Shown here piece by piece: positions 1 through 8,962 of a DNA stretch of 64,000 nucleotides. Source of the DNA: an uncultured Verrucomicrobia subdivision 3 bacterium (GTDB lineage Bacteria; Verrucomicrobiota; Verrucomicrobiia; Limisphaerales; DASXHY01). The position numbers were made by a program, and so were the translations under genes. The stretch lies in assembly GCA_937890005.1 (NCBI GenBank), contig CALBZA010000020.1:1-64000 (forward strand), written 5' to 3'. The notes under the pieces were generated by a model. That model worked only from the letters and a program-made list of their open reading frames with translations. It was not told the origin of the DNA and ran no database searches. How positions within the stretch are numbered: position 1 is the first letter of the stretch; each line of letters begins with the position of its first letter.

Positions 1-656
1 CGCCGCACCGGAATTGCTTGACCCTCCCACCCACAAATTCTGCTATAGAGCCATATTTTGAGTGATCTGAAATGCTTCGTTTGGGCTGTAGAAGAACACA
101 GAGATGTGCACGGCAACGCCACCCTGTCTATTTGAATCGGTAGGGCAAAGCTGCCGGTTTGCCCACTATTTCATTCCCGCACCAGCCGGATTGAACCGCC
201 CGTCATCAAAGTCCGGGCGGCCAGCATCATGAGTTTTGAAACAAAGAACGTATTGAAGATGGCTTTTCTGTTCTTCTGTTTTTCGTGTCTCTTATCTGGT
301 GCTTGATGGGGATACGTCGCATCCGCGTCTGGCGAAGTCGCCGAACCAGGAACAGAAGCCGATAGAGTGAGATCGCCACATTGGGAACTTTTTCGATGGA
401 TGAGGATTGATATTTCATATCCGGCAAGCTTGACCGTCCGACTGCAATATAGAAGAGTCTCCACAGGTTCGTTGGTGGCAGACTCGTCCGTTGGTCCAGA
501 AAACAAGGAAGCGACAAAGGAGATGAAATCCGGAGGTCAATCCTGTGAAACGTCGCCGTTTCACTTTGAGGCAAAGACATCTCACCGGTCGGCGGAGCGG
601 ATTCTCCGCCTGCGGTCCAGTGGCCCCATACTGTTGTTGCGTCGCCAATTAACACA
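1..656. other. Gene-poor stretch, no supported gene
   Basis: Open frames exist here on both strands (for example minus 171-506 and plus 367-660), but none has a recognisable domain, a convincing ribosome binding site or a codon pattern distinguishing it from its overlapping frames. The only structure I can point to is the hairpin repeat at 591-620, listed separately. The stretch may be a decayed or accessory region. Confidence 0.5.
591..620. repeat. REP-like hairpin repeat
   Basis: GGCGGAG at 591-597 pairs perfectly with CTCCGCC at 604-610 over a 6-nt loop, and the hairpin is followed by TGCGGTCCAG. Read on the minus strand this is TGGACCGC followed by a stem-loop, the same layout as the element at 54215-54243, where the stem sequence differs. 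A shared constant word with a variable palindrome suggests an extragenic palindrome family. Two copies are too few to define it. Confidence 0.4.
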
Positions 657-872
657 ATGAAACGGCATATTCTTCCCGCCCTCTTTTTTGCGACTTGCAC
701 CATCGCCGGTTGGTTTATTCACCGTGCTGGAGGCAACACCTGGCTTTTCATTTATGCGGTAATCGGAGGACCATTTCTCATGGCTGCCATGTGGGCATTG
801 GAACAACGGGGACGGCATGACGCTCGACCATGCTTTCTCTTTCCGTGCCAACAACGCGGGTGTAGTGAATGA
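657..872 (+). CDS. Small putative membrane protein
   Basis: A 71-residue ORF of unknown function. Residues about 5-22 and 28-47 are hydrophobic and could form two membrane helices, followed by a basic and cysteine-containing tail. It lies directly downstream of the hairpin repeat and starts a patch of three small plus-strand ORFs. No family is recognised and no strong Shine-Dalgarno sequence is visible before the ATG. It could be a real small membrane protein or a chance frame. Confidence 0.35.
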   Translation: MKRHILPALFFATCTIAGWFIHRAGGNTWLFIYAVIGGPFLMAAMWALEQRGRHDARPCFLFPCQQRGCSE

Positions 873-959
873 TTCGGGCTATGCCAGGTTGGTTTGCCAA
901 ATGAACTATCAATGCTCGAATCGAAGCTGTGGTTCCAAGGCATAAGGTTTCGCGGCAGC

Positions 960-1448
960 ATGAAAACATTCATCCACATTCGGTCGTCCAAGTTTCCAAT
1001 CCTGCCTGGGGAAAAAGAGGAATTGGTCAATGAGGAGATGTATGGGAAGGCGGTGGCGCAGTATTTGCAGGCGAATTTGCAAGATCGAGGTTACAAGGCT
1101 CCGTTCTTCTGCTGCGAAGATTGGGGTTGGTGGGTTGAACTAAAAAACGCTCCGTTTGTATTCGGAGTGTGTATCTACTCAGGTCCGGAACGAGAAGGTC
1201 CGGTTGACTACTTTTGCACGGACAACATCTACGGGCAAAAGAAGTGGAGTTGGAGCAAGTTCCGGTTTTTGGATACGGAACCGTGGGTAAAGAGGTTACA
1301 CGAGGATTTAATTACTATTTTTCGCGCCGACCCGAAGGTCGATCTAGTGAATGCGGAATGCGAGGCTCCCTTTGCGGCAAATGAAAACAGCACATCAGAC
1401 CGTGCAGGCATCAGCCACCGTGCCGTTCGGCAGGATGAGATCCGATGA
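960..1448 (+). CDS. Hypothetical protein, unrecognised
   Basis: The frame is open from 894. I take the ATG at 960 as the start because the residues before it look non-coding, whereas the protein from there (MKTFIHIRSSKFP, 162 residues) has a normal soluble composition. It is rich in Trp, Tyr and Phe (for example EDWGWWVEL near residue 54) and has no signal peptide or membrane segment. The last 25 or so residues look less well ordered. No domain is recognised. Small, aromatic-rich proteins in such patches are often accessory, but nothing here proves a role. Confidence 0.55.
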   Translation: MKTFIHIRSSKFPILPGEKEELVNEEMYGKAVAQYLQANLQDRGYKAPFFCCEDWGWWVELKNAPFVFGVCIYSGPEREGPVDYFCTDNIYGQKKWSWSKFRFLDTEPWVKRLHEDLITIFRADPKVDLVNAECEAPFAANENSTSDRAGISHRAVRQDEIR

Positions 1449-1529
1449 CATAACCTGTGGTTGCAGTCACAATTACGGCTGCCGGGGCTGTCTGGGCCTC
1501 TATTTGCGTGAGCTCCCTGCGCATGTTGT

Positions 1530-1904
1530 ATGTTTGGATTGAGCAAAGAGAAGAAACTTGAAACGCCACTCGGCTCAGCCGTCGTTCGCACTGGCTTTGT
1601 CGAAGTGCTTTCATGGCGTTACCGTGGCGTGCTCATTGAAGTCGCTTGGCCGGAGAATTCGCCCTGCCCAACCGATCAGTTCTTCGACATTCGCGGCGAC
1701 TTTGACCGACTGCTGCAGGTGGCATTGACGTTTCTTGGAGTTGATGACTTTCCGCCAGAGCTGCGCACGATTGTTCCAGAACGGATTGAGTTTGGGACAG
1801 CTGATGATTGGTCTCTGACATTTCATTGCCCGGAATGGCCGGATGCTTGGTGGACCGTTACGTTCAAGCATGGCAAGCCTAACAGGATGCATCATGGAGA
1901 TTGA
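1530..1904 (+). CDS. Hypothetical protein, unrecognised
   Basis: A 124-residue soluble protein beginning MFGLSKEKKLETPLG. It has a beta-rich look, with alternating hydrophobic residues in the first half and an aromatic stretch near the end (FHCPEWPDAWWTVTF). No signal peptide, membrane segment or known motif is visible. It follows the preceding small gene by about 80 nt in the same direction. The convergent DUF1501 gene ends 60 nt beyond its stop. Function unknown. Confidence 0.5.
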   Translation: MFGLSKEKKLETPLGSAVVRTGFVEVLSWRYRGVLIEVAWPENSPCPTDQFFDIRGDFDRLLQVALTFLGVDDFPPELRTIVPERIEFGTADDWSLTFHCPEWPDAWWTVTFKHGKPNRMHHGD

Positions 1905-1963
1905 CCAGTGCCGCCTAGTCTCTCTGCGGTTCAATTTCGCCTTGTGATGGATTGCAGCGCGAT

Positions 1964-3289
1964 TCAAAGAACTTCAAATGCCGCAAACTTCCTGCCGAGA
2001 ATCGGTTCGCTTTTTGTGCGCAGCCACTGTTCCAGAACGCCGGCATAGACACTGCGGAAATCAACTGTGTGACGCAAATCGCCTTGAAACAAATCCTCGG
2101 GCGCAAGGCTCGGATACGTCCCCTGCAATCCCGCCTTGATCCGATTTCCAACGATGAACATCGGTGCGGCCGCTCCGTGATCGGTGCCGCCATTCGCATT
2201 CTCGGCGACGCGCCGGCCGAATTCACTGAAGGTCATCACCATCACACGGTCCATGTTCCCCTGCGCTTTTAGATCGTCGGCGAACGCCTTGACCGAATCG
2301 CCGAGATCACGCAGCAAACGGTCCTGCGCCCCAAGCTGTCCAGAATGCGTGTCGTAACCGCCCTGGGATGCGTAAAAAATCCGGGTCGGCAATCCGCCTC
2401 CGATCAGTTTCGCGACGAGCTTCAACGAGTTTCCAAGTTGAGAAGATGGATAAACAGCTCTGTTTTCAACGCGATCGGCGAGCGCCCGGATTTTTTCCGA
2501 ACTCACCTGAGCGTCGAGCGCGGTGCGTTCCAGAAATTCAAGCGGTGATCCGCCCGGCCGTATGGCGGGACCGCCTATGGCGCCGATGCTTCCGCCGGCG
2601 TTGACATCCTCCGCTTCGTTCAGTCCGCGGAATGACTGTTCCATCATGTCGGCCTCACCCGCCATGGGACGTTCCGAGCTGATGAACCGATAATTCCTCG
2701 GGTTGTCGAGGCTCACACCTTTGAGCGATTTCGAGGCAAACGCCTGCGGCATCTGACGGCCGATGTTCACGCCCACCGTCGGATCGGCGCCGTCGCAGGC
2801 GTTGTCGAAGTAGCGGCCGATCCAGCCGTGTTTTTCGAAACGCTCCGAATCGCTCGCCGTCTGCCAGATTTCCGTGGAACGAAAATGGGATCGATTGGGA
2901 TTCGGATAACCGATGCCCTGAATGATCGACAGTTCGCCGGCATCGAACATGGCTTTGAATCCGCCGAGTGCCGGATGCAATCCGAGTTGATCGTTCAGCT
3001 TGAGAACCTGGCTGTTCGAAATGCCGATTTTCGGACGTGCCCGCCGGTAATGATCGTTGTCAAACGGGACAACCGTGTTCAGGCCGTCGTTGCCTCCCGC
3101 CATCTGGATCACGACGAGAATGGTTGAATCGCGTCCGGTGGCCACCTGTGTGGCGCTGTCGGCCGCAGCAGCCTGCAAAAGCGAAAAGGTGTTGGAGAGA
3201 AACGCCGGAACCGTCCAGGACAACGCGCCGCCGAGAACGGTTGTGCGGAGAAAAGCCCGCCGCGTCTGCAAAGTGATCTCTTTCTTCAT
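1964..3289 (-). CDS. DUF1501 family exported protein
   Basis: A 441-residue protein of the DUF1501 family, related to sulfatases and alkaline phosphatases, common in Verrucomicrobia and Planctomycetes. The N-terminus carries a Tat-type signal (RRAFLRTTVLGGALS). The segment with IQMAGGNDGLNTVVP near residue 60 and the DHGAAAPMFIVG motif near residue 375 are family hallmarks. It begins 3 nt after the stop of the DUF1800 gene, so the two are one transcription unit and very likely translationally coupled. In the known family the pair is usually co-encoded. The substrate is unknown; a role in handling exported or surface material is inference. Confidence 0.9.
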   Translation of the reverse strand: MKKEITLQTRRAFLRTTVLGGALSWTVPAFLSNTFSLLQAAAADSATQVATGRDSTILVVIQMAGGNDGLNTVVPFDNDHYRRARPKIGISNSQVLKLNDQLGLHPALGGFKAMFDAGELSIIQGIGYPNPNRSHFRSTEIWQTASDSERFEKHGWIGRYFDNACDGADPTVGVNIGRQMPQAFASKSLKGVSLDNPRNYRFISSERPMAGEADMMEQSFRGLNEAEDVNAGGSIGAIGGPAIRPGGSPLEFLERTALDAQVSSEKIRALADRVENRAVYPSSQLGNSLKLVAKLIGGGLPTRIFYASQGGYDTHSGQLGAQDRLLRDLGDSVKAFADDLKAQGNMDRVMVMTFSEFGRRVAENANGGTDHGAAAPMFIVGNRIKAGLQGTYPSLAPEDLFQGDLRHTVDFRSVYAGVLEQWLRTKSEPILGRKFAAFEVL

Positions 3290-3292
3290 GGT

Positions 3293-4783
3293 TCAGCTCA
3301 GTTGAAATTCAGGCGTGCTCATGATCAGTCGGAGGGCGCCGCGGATTTCGGATTCGTCCAGGTCACCCTTCGACTTCAAGTAATCACGGAGGGATTCGCG
3401 TTGCTTGTCCTTCAACTTTCCCTGAAGCAACCGCTTTTCGAGTGCAGCCAGCAATGTGTCTTTGTCGGCACGTTCCTCCGTTGTAAGGATTTTCTCCACG
3501 TTCACTCCGCCCGGGCGCCCGCGAAGGCGTCTTTGGGCACGACGCGCCTGGGCGGGCGTTCGTGCGGCAATTGCAGCGAGCACGGCGCTGTCCGCTTCCA
3601 CCAAAACTTCGGCTTCGTTGTATCGCGCGAGGAGTGTGTTGGTATTGATCCACGCGAGCCCACCGTCCCAGCCCTTCACATTGGGCGGCGCGAAAAGATT
3701 CTGCCCCAGGGTGCGAAGAAGATTCACACAAACGGGCGTCGGAGGCAGATCACATTCCAGCATTCGAACTGAACCCACGAGCCATTGAACCGGGCTTTTC
3801 ACCTGGGAACGTATCAGGGAGGACGCATAAAACGCCTCGCTCAGGAACATGGTTTTGAGGAACGACTGCAGGTTGTTGCCGCCGCGGCGAAACTCCTCTG
3901 CCAGAGCAGTGTTCAATTCACGGGACGGTGGTTCTCCCGCGAAGAAGTTCCAAAGTTTGCCCGTGATAAAAACCGCCGCCTGAGGCTGTTCGACGATCAT
4001 TCGAATCAGGTCATCGCCATCAAAGTTCCCGGTTTTCCCAAAAATCGTCTTCTCGCCCGCGTCATGAATTCTCGGACGATAAACGAACTTCTGATTTTCC
4101 CGATCCAACGCCCAGCCGGTCAGAGCGCGCGCGGCTTCGGTAACATCCATTTCGGTATAGTGCCCTTCCCCCAGCGCGAATAGTTCCATGACCTCCCGGG
4201 CAAAGTTTTCATTTGGCTTCTGTTTCCGGCTTTGCGCCTGATCCAGCCAGATCAGCATGGCCGGATCCTTCCCCGCCTCCGTGAGCAGCTGCAGCCAGTT
4301 GCCCCCCGCGAGCCGGCGAAAAAGCTCGTTCTGACGCCACATGTAATACGCGTCCCGAACTTTTTCGAAACTGGTCGCAAAATGACCGTGCCAGAACAAG
4401 GTCAGCTTTTCCTGGAGAGGACGCGGTCCCCGGACCATTCGCTGAAGCCACCACCCGCGCAATTCGAGAAGGCGCTGGCGTTGAAGCTCCTGCTCCTGTC
4501 TTTGAAGTTCCCGGCGCTCCGGTTCCGGAGCCTGACGGATGGCTGCCAGTTTCTTAAGCCGGTCAGGATCAGGCCGGGCCCAGTCCGGGGCTGGGGTGGA
4601 ATCGGGGATTCTCTCGAAGAAAACGAACTGGGAAACGGCTTTTTCCAAGCCGGATTCCACCAGTTTTTGAATCTCGGCGGGGGTTCCACCGAAGCCGGCC
4701 CGATTCATCAGGTGAGCTGCCGTGGAATAGTCCCAACGGGCAGACTCAAGCGGCTTTAGCATAGAAACAGAAGACGGGGGCAT
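3293..4783 (-). CDS. DUF1800 family protein
   Basis: A 496-residue DUF1800 protein. Visible family features are the N-terminal HLMNRAGFGGTPAEI segment, the FWHGHFATS motif near residue 130, the NENFAREVMELFALGEGHYTE motif near residue 190 and the NVKGWDGGLAWINT motif near residue 370. No signal peptide is obvious. The ATG at 4783 and one at 4762 are both possible and neither has a strong ribosome binding site. It is first in a two-gene operon with DUF1501. The biochemical role of the family is not established. Confidence 0.9.
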   Translation of the reverse strand: MPPSSVSMLKPLESARWDYSTAAHLMNRAGFGGTPAEIQKLVESGLEKAVSQFVFFERIPDSTPAPDWARPDPDRLKKLAAIRQAPEPERRELQRQEQELQRQRLLELRGWWLQRMVRGPRPLQEKLTLFWHGHFATSFEKVRDAYYMWRQNELFRRLAGGNWLQLLTEAGKDPAMLIWLDQAQSRKQKPNENFAREVMELFALGEGHYTEMDVTEAARALTGWALDRENQKFVYRPRIHDAGEKTIFGKTGNFDGDDLIRMIVEQPQAAVFITGKLWNFFAGEPPSRELNTALAEEFRRGGNNLQSFLKTMFLSEAFYASSLIRSQVKSPVQWLVGSVRMLECDLPPTPVCVNLLRTLGQNLFAPPNVKGWDGGLAWINTNTLLARYNEAEVLVEADSAVLAAIAARTPAQARRAQRRLRGRPGGVNVEKILTTEERADKDTLLAALEKRLLQGKLKDKQRESLRDYLKSKGDLDESEIRGALRLIMSTPEFQLS

Positions 4784-4866
4784 GGCTGGTTCGGTTTCAG
4801 ACCTCGCCGAACCGATTCCCCGAGGGCAGTCCGTAGAATTCCCCAGAGATTTTTCGAACTAAACCA

Positions 4867-4901
4867 TTGACAGAATTTCTCTGGCAGAGGAAAACGTTTT
4901 C
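4867..4901 (+). promoter_or_regulatory. Candidate promoter with overlapping palindromic operator
   Basis: A consensus -35 hexamer TTGACA lies at 4867-4872. Where the -10 would fall, the sequence is instead a perfect 12-bp palindrome GAAAACGTTTTC at 4890-4901, with the central CG typical of LacI-family operators. It lies 35 nt before the ATG of the PEP-CTERM gene. The -10 match is poor, so either an activator is needed or the spacing differs. Regulator identity is unknown. Confidence 0.35.
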
Positions 4902-4935
4902 GAACCAACAGGGAACCCAAACAAGAAAGAAGACT

Positions 4936-5772
4936 ATGAAGTGTTCGTCCGCACTCAGAAGGAGGCAGGTGTCGTTGGCGGCCGTGTCGATGCTCCTGTC
5001 GTTTGCTCCCCTAGCAACTCACGCGGCCTCCCAAAAACTTTACGACAACAACTCATCCGTCATCATCAATCCCACGAGCGATCAGGCTGTCACAAGCTGG
5101 TTGGTGAACGGAGTGAGTTACATGCCGCTGCAAGGTTTTTATTACCGGGTCGGCGGCGTGGGCGGAGAATCGGCCATCAGCACGATTCCGCTGGTGAACC
5201 AGACTCTGCTCAGTGCCAATTCGCTGAGCGTCACCTACGCCAACGCCCTTTTCAGCCTCGAAGCGACCTACTCGTTGGTGGGCGGCGCACCGGGTAGTGG
5301 CGAAGCCAGTCTCTCGGAACAGATCAAGGTGACCAACCTGTCCGGCAGCAATCTGGATTTCCATTTCTTCCAATACGCGGACTTTGACCTCGCTGGAACG
5401 TTTACCGGCGATACTGTCCAGCTCGGCAAAAACCTTCAGGGCTTGTACAACGAAGCCTTCCAATATGATGGCGACACCATCGCTGACACGGTTGTGACAC
5501 CGGGCGCGAACTTCGGCCAGGTCAGCGCTTTTCCGGTATTGCTGAACGAGCTCACAGACAATCTTCCCACGACTCTGAATGGCGCCTCTGGACCGCTGAC
5601 CGGGGATGTTGCCTGGGCATTCCAGTGGGATCGCGTTCTTGCTGCCGGAGGTTCGTTCATTATCGGCATTGATCACGCGATCTATGCGGCACCTGTGCCC
5701 GAACCGACCACATTTGCGATCCTTGGGCTGAGCACCCTGCTGTTCGCAATCAACAGGCGCAAGCGTTCCTAA
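4936..5772 (+). CDS. PEP-CTERM sorted exported protein
   Basis: A 278-residue protein with a signal peptide (hydrophobic core SLAAVSMLLSFAPLATHAA) and a C-terminal PEP-CTERM tag: VPEPTTFAILG, a hydrophobic segment, then the basic tail NRRKRS. The PEP-CTERM tag is the recognition signal of the exosortase system, so the protein should be processed at the inner membrane and delivered to the surface or matrix. The middle is beta-rich and unrecognised. The ATG at 4936 is preferred over the frame's earlier codons because a purine-rich AAGAAAGAAG lies just upstream and the signal peptide starts there. A terminator follows. Confidence 0.9.
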   Translation: MKCSSALRRRQVSLAAVSMLLSFAPLATHAASQKLYDNNSSVIINPTSDQAVTSWLVNGVSYMPLQGFYYRVGGVGGESAISTIPLVNQTLLSANSLSVTYANALFSLEATYSLVGGAPGSGEASLSEQIKVTNLSGSNLDFHFFQYADFDLAGTFTGDTVQLGKNLQGLYNEAFQYDGDTIADTVVTPGANFGQVSAFPVLLNELTDNLPTTLNGASGPLTGDVAWAFQWDRVLAAGGSFIIGIDHAIYAAPVPEPTTFAILGLSTLLFAINRRKRS

Positions 5773-5791
5773 CCTGGATTTCAAAGCTGCG

Positions 5792-5827
5792 CCGCCTGCA
5801 TCGAAAGGTGCAGGCGGTTTTGCTTTT
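5792..5827 (+). terminator. Rho-independent terminator
   Basis: CCGCCTGCA at 5792-5800 pairs with TGCAGGCGG at 5809-5817 over an 8-nt loop and is followed by TTTTGCTTTTG. It lies 20 nt after the stop codon of the PEP-CTERM gene. Confidence 0.85.
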
Positions 5828-5893
5828 GTCTATAGCTGGACCACGAATGTCCAACCCCACCCTGTAATGTGCCTTCAAAAAGAAAGGCATTTT

Positions 5894-6082
5894 ATGATCA
5901 ATCAACAGATGGAACTTGGGTTGGGAAAATCACGATTCTGCCGTTCCTCGCGCCGCGGCGCCCACAGCAAATCTGAACGCGCCCGTTGGTGGTTCCAACG
6001 TATGCGCCAGGCCGTGGATCAGGCATTTGACTGGCAGCCTGTGGCTCAGCCGCGTCCGGAACAGATCTGGTTTCCCGAGTAA
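5894..6082 (+). CDS. Small conserved-looking protein
   Basis: A 62-residue basic protein beginning MINQQMELGLGK, with an Arg-rich middle and the pattern RARWWFQRMRQAVDQAFDW. I have the impression that similar short proteins with a WWF-x-MR-x-VD core occur in other Verrucomicrobia, but cannot confirm this here. The ATG at 5894 is preferred because GAAAGG lies about 8 nt upstream. It is an isolated gene between a terminator and the end of the esterase gene. Function unknown. Confidence 0.6.
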   Translation: MINQQMELGLGKSRFCRSSRRGAHSKSERARWWFQRMRQAVDQAFDWQPVAQPRPEQIWFPE

Positions 6083-6122
6083 ACGCAGGGTGCAAATGAA
6101 GGCATCAAAGGGTGACTGCCGG

Positions 6123-6755
6123 TCATCCAGCTTTCTCGCCGTAGCACCGTGAAACGAAAGCTCGAATCAGGTCGAGTTCCGCTTCCCCGGCGATGGTGTG
6201 AGCCTTCTGGAAGACATGGAATTCGAGATTCAACCCGGCGGATTCGAGAATCGATATCTGTTCCCGAACCGTTTCGAATCGCAGGATCGGATCCTGCGTT
6301 CCGTGCGTCAGAAGAATGCGTTGCTGCCTGGCGACCGGCGCCATTTCCGCAATGAGCTTCTCCGGTTCACACACGTAGCCGCTGATTCCAACAATTCCGG
6401 CCAGACGTTTGGAATATCGCAGGCCGACTTCCAACGACATGAGGCAACCTTGGGAAAATCCACCAAAGATGATTTGATCGGCCGGGAATTCATTGCGTTC
6501 CTGGGCATCCAATAAATCGAACAGCAGCTTCCGACTGCGCTCGACTCCCGGCACAATGTCTCCCGTAAAGTCGAACCATGAATAACCGCCGTAATACGCG
6601 TCAGGCGCGTTCACGAGCAGGTAGTTCATCCAGGGAAGATTCATCGCCGATGGAAGCCATCGATATCCTTCGATGCTGTCGCCCAGGCCGTGCAGCATCA
6701 CCCACAATCTTTTTGAACCCGGCTCGGTCGCCGGAATGAATTCTGAATACAACAT
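6123..6755 (-). CDS. Alpha/beta hydrolase (carboxylesterase/phospholipase family)
   Basis: A 210-residue alpha/beta hydrolase of the Abhydrolase_2 type, which hydrolyses short carboxylic esters. The nucleophile elbow is GFSQG near residue 115, the acid is the Asp in THGTQDPIL near residue 163, and the base is the His in KAHTI near residue 192. The oxyanion region is MLHGLGDSIEG near residue 22. No signal peptide, so cytoplasmic. It starts 6 nt after the stop of the haem-binding gene, forming a two-gene operon. The link between them is not obvious. Confidence 0.88.
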   Translation of the reverse strand: MLYSEFIPATEPGSKRLWVMLHGLGDSIEGYRWLPSAMNLPWMNYLLVNAPDAYYGGYSWFDFTGDIVPGVERSRKLLFDLLDAQERNEFPADQIIFGGFSQGCLMSLEVGLRYSKRLAGIVGISGYVCEPEKLIAEMAPVARQQRILLTHGTQDPILRFETVREQISILESAGLNLEFHVFQKAHTIAGEAELDLIRAFVSRCYGEKAG

Positions 6756-6761
6756 GAGATC

Positions 6762-7265
6762 TTACTGTTCGCGTTCCCGGATTGCCGCCGCCTCAAGGAT
6801 GGCGAGCATGCGATCGGCCTCTGCTTCCGCCCATCGGGAGAAAGCGTCGCGCTGTTGATCCGACAAAAGAGCTTCCGGATGACCTTTCACGTAACTGGAC
6901 AGCGGCATTTCGCCTTCCATCACCACGTCACCCATGCTTCTCAGGCGACGGGCCGCGCGCTTCGGATCATCGTGCGGCCATTCCGAGAAATTCAGTTCTT
7001 CCCGCCCGTGATTCACATGATCCACCACCCACCAGGAGACCGGCGCCACGCGGCTGTACCACGGCCACTTTGTTTCGTGGGAATGGCAGTCGTAACAAGC
7101 ATTGCGGAGTATGGTTACGATCTCCGCCGGCGGCGTGTTGCTGGCGAGAAGATCGCGACCCGGTGCCACGGGCGGATTGGTTCGTTTCGGATTGATGAGC
7201 AGCATGGCCACAACCACGGTCAAGCCGAGACCAATCAGGATTTTCTTCCAGAGCTTCATACGCAT
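6762..7265 (-). CDS. Haem-binding domain protein
   Basis: A 167-residue membrane-anchored protein. After MRMKLWKKILIGLGL there is one N-terminal hydrophobic helix, then a domain with CYDCH near residue 54, a CxxCH covalent haem site, followed by the aromatic block ETKWPWYSRVAPVSWWV. This pattern matches the Haem_bd family of small periplasmic mono-haem proteins. The frame is open further upstream, but the region before 7265 has no signal-peptide logic, so ATG 7265 (or 7259) is chosen. It is divergent from the GHL10 gene and precedes the esterase in an operon. Confidence 0.85.
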   Translation of the reverse strand: MRMKLWKKILIGLGLTVVVAMLLINPKRTNPPVAPGRDLLASNTPPAEIVTILRNACYDCHSHETKWPWYSRVAPVSWWVVDHVNHGREELNFSEWPHDDPKRAARRLRSMGDVVMEGEMPLSSYVKGHPEALLSDQQRDAFSRWAEAEADRMLAILEAAAIREREQ

Positions 7266-7374
7266 TTTCAGCGATTGAGAGCAGCGAGCATTCAAGAAAG
7301 TTCCATCAAATGCAACGAAGGTTTGCGACGCTGCGTCCATGACAAGTAGTATGCGCGCAATTCGAACAGCAACC

Positions 7375-8892
7375 ATGATCAAGGCGAAAACTGCATTTCT
7401 CCTCATCTCCGTCCTCTGCCTGGCGGGAGCCTCAATCTGCATGGGCGCCACCTATGAGCGTTCGAATGTCGAGCCCCCGAAGGTCAACCGCGAGTTCCGG
7501 GGTCTGTGGGTCGCGACCGTTGGAAACATCGACTGGCCATCGAAACCGGGCCTCAGCACCGCAGCGCAAAAGGCCGAATTGATCTCGCTTCTCGACCGCG
7601 CCAAAGCGCTGAAGTTGAACGCCATCATCTTTCAAGTTCGTCCCGCCTGCGATGCGATGTATGCGTCGAAGATTGAGCCGTGGTCCGAGTATCTCACGGC
7701 CGGAATGGGAAAGGCGCCGTCGCCCTTTTACGATCCACTCGAATTTGCCATTTCCGAAGCGCACAAACGTGGATTGGAACTGCATGCGTGGTTCAATCCC
7801 TACCGGGCGCTTCACAAATCGCATGAAGGCTCTGTCGCGCCCAACCATGTCAGCCGGAAACATCCCCAATGGGTAAAGCGTTTCGGCCAGTATCTGTGGC
7901 TCGACCCCGGCGAACGGGAAGTTCAGGACTATTCGCTCAGTGTGATCATGGACGTTGTGAAGCGTTATGACATCGATGCCGTCCACTTCGACGACTACTT
8001 CTATCCAGATCCTGCGGAGGCGAGGATTCCCTTTCCTGACGATCCAAGTTGGAAGAAGTTCGGCGCCGGCGGAAAACTGTCACGCGACGACTGGCGGCGG
8101 CAGAACATCAACACGTTCATCGAGCGAACCTACCGTTCGATCAAGAACGAGAAACCGTGGGTGAAGTTTGGGATCAGTCCGCATGGCATCTGGCGTCCGG
8201 GTTATCCATCGCAGATTCGCGGATTCGATACTTATGCGCTGCTGGCAGCCGACACACGCAAATGGCTCGCGGACGGCTGGCTCGACTATTTTTCGCCGCA
8301 ACTGTATTGGACCATTGCCTCGAAGGAGCAGAGTTTCCCGGTTCTTTTGAACTGGTGGGCGGAGCAAAACGTTCGCAATCGCCATCTCTGGCCCGGCCTT
8401 TCAGCTGCATATGCCTTGAGCAATCGCGGATGGGATCCTTACGAAATTCCCAATCAGATTGCGCTCACCCGAAAGCATCCGAATGTGTCCGGTTATCTTG
8501 TTTTCAGTTCGAGCAAACTGTTCACCAATGCTCCACTCGTGGACAAGCTCCGCCGACAGGTGCAGTTGAATCCGGCAATCGTTCCGGCATCTCCCTGGCT
8601 TTCCAGTGTGAAACCGGCGCGTCCTTCCATTTCTGTCACAGGCAATGCCGGCACCCTCCAACTGACGATGCGCTCCGGCAGCACCAATGTTCTGCGCTGG
8701 TGGCTGGTTCAACAAAAGGTTTACAACGACTGGCAGACAAGCCTTCTGTCCGCCCAGGAAACCTCATTCAAACTGAACGGAACGCCTGAATACATTTCAG
8801 TCACAGCCATCGATCGCTTCGGGACCGCCAGCTCCCCTGCCGTCCTGCAGATCCGAAAGCCGCAACAGGCGCCCCGAGCCAGCCAGCGATAG
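7375..8892 (+). CDS. GHL10-type glycoside hydrolase-like exported protein
   Basis: A 505-residue protein with an N-terminal signal peptide (TAFLLISVLCLAGASICMGA) and a GHL10 (glycosyl hydrolase-like 10, YngK-type) domain at about residues 30-360. Visible landmarks are REFRGLWVATVGNIDWPS, IIFQVRPACDAMY, HAWFNPYRA, and the AVHFDDYFYP motif near residue 200, which places two acidic residues at the barrel's active site. The C-terminal 120 residues look like a beta-sandwich of the fibronectin type III kind. The substrate is probably a cell-wall or surface polysaccharide, by family inference. Starts at 7339 or 7351 are possible but give a poorer signal peptide. Confidence 0.88.
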   Translation: MIKAKTAFLLISVLCLAGASICMGATYERSNVEPPKVNREFRGLWVATVGNIDWPSKPGLSTAAQKAELISLLDRAKALKLNAIIFQVRPACDAMYASKIEPWSEYLTAGMGKAPSPFYDPLEFAISEAHKRGLELHAWFNPYRALHKSHEGSVAPNHVSRKHPQWVKRFGQYLWLDPGEREVQDYSLSVIMDVVKRYDIDAVHFDDYFYPDPAEARIPFPDDPSWKKFGAGGKLSRDDWRRQNINTFIERTYRSIKNEKPWVKFGISPHGIWRPGYPSQIRGFDTYALLAADTRKWLADGWLDYFSPQLYWTIASKEQSFPVLLNWWAEQNVRNRHLWPGLSAAYALSNRGWDPYEIPNQIALTRKHPNVSGYLVFSSSKLFTNAPLVDKLRRQVQLNPAIVPASPWLSSVKPARPSISVTGNAGTLQLTMRSGSTNVLRWWLVQQKVYNDWQTSLLSAQETSFKLNGTPEYISVTAIDRFGTASSPAVLQIRKPQQAPRASQR

Positions 8893-8915
8893 CCCACCTT
8901 CTACCATCAAGAACA

Positions 8916-8945
8916 AAGCTCCGCGCACCGAAGCACGCGGAGCTT
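8916..8945. terminator. Bidirectional terminator hairpin
   Basis: AAGCTCCGCG at 8916-8925 and CGCGGAGCTT at 8936-8945 form a perfect 10-bp stem with a 10-nt loop, between two converging genes. The minus-strand side runs into TTGTTCTTG, so termination of the glycogen phosphorylase transcript is the better supported direction. Confidence 0.7.
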
Positions 8946-8962
8946 GAATGTCGAAACAGACT

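Noticed and set aside
1877..1884. GCCTAAC-type word suggesting an integron attC site at the third small gene
   Set aside because: No partner GTTRRRY core site follows at a suitable distance, no stem-loop links them, and no integrase is present.
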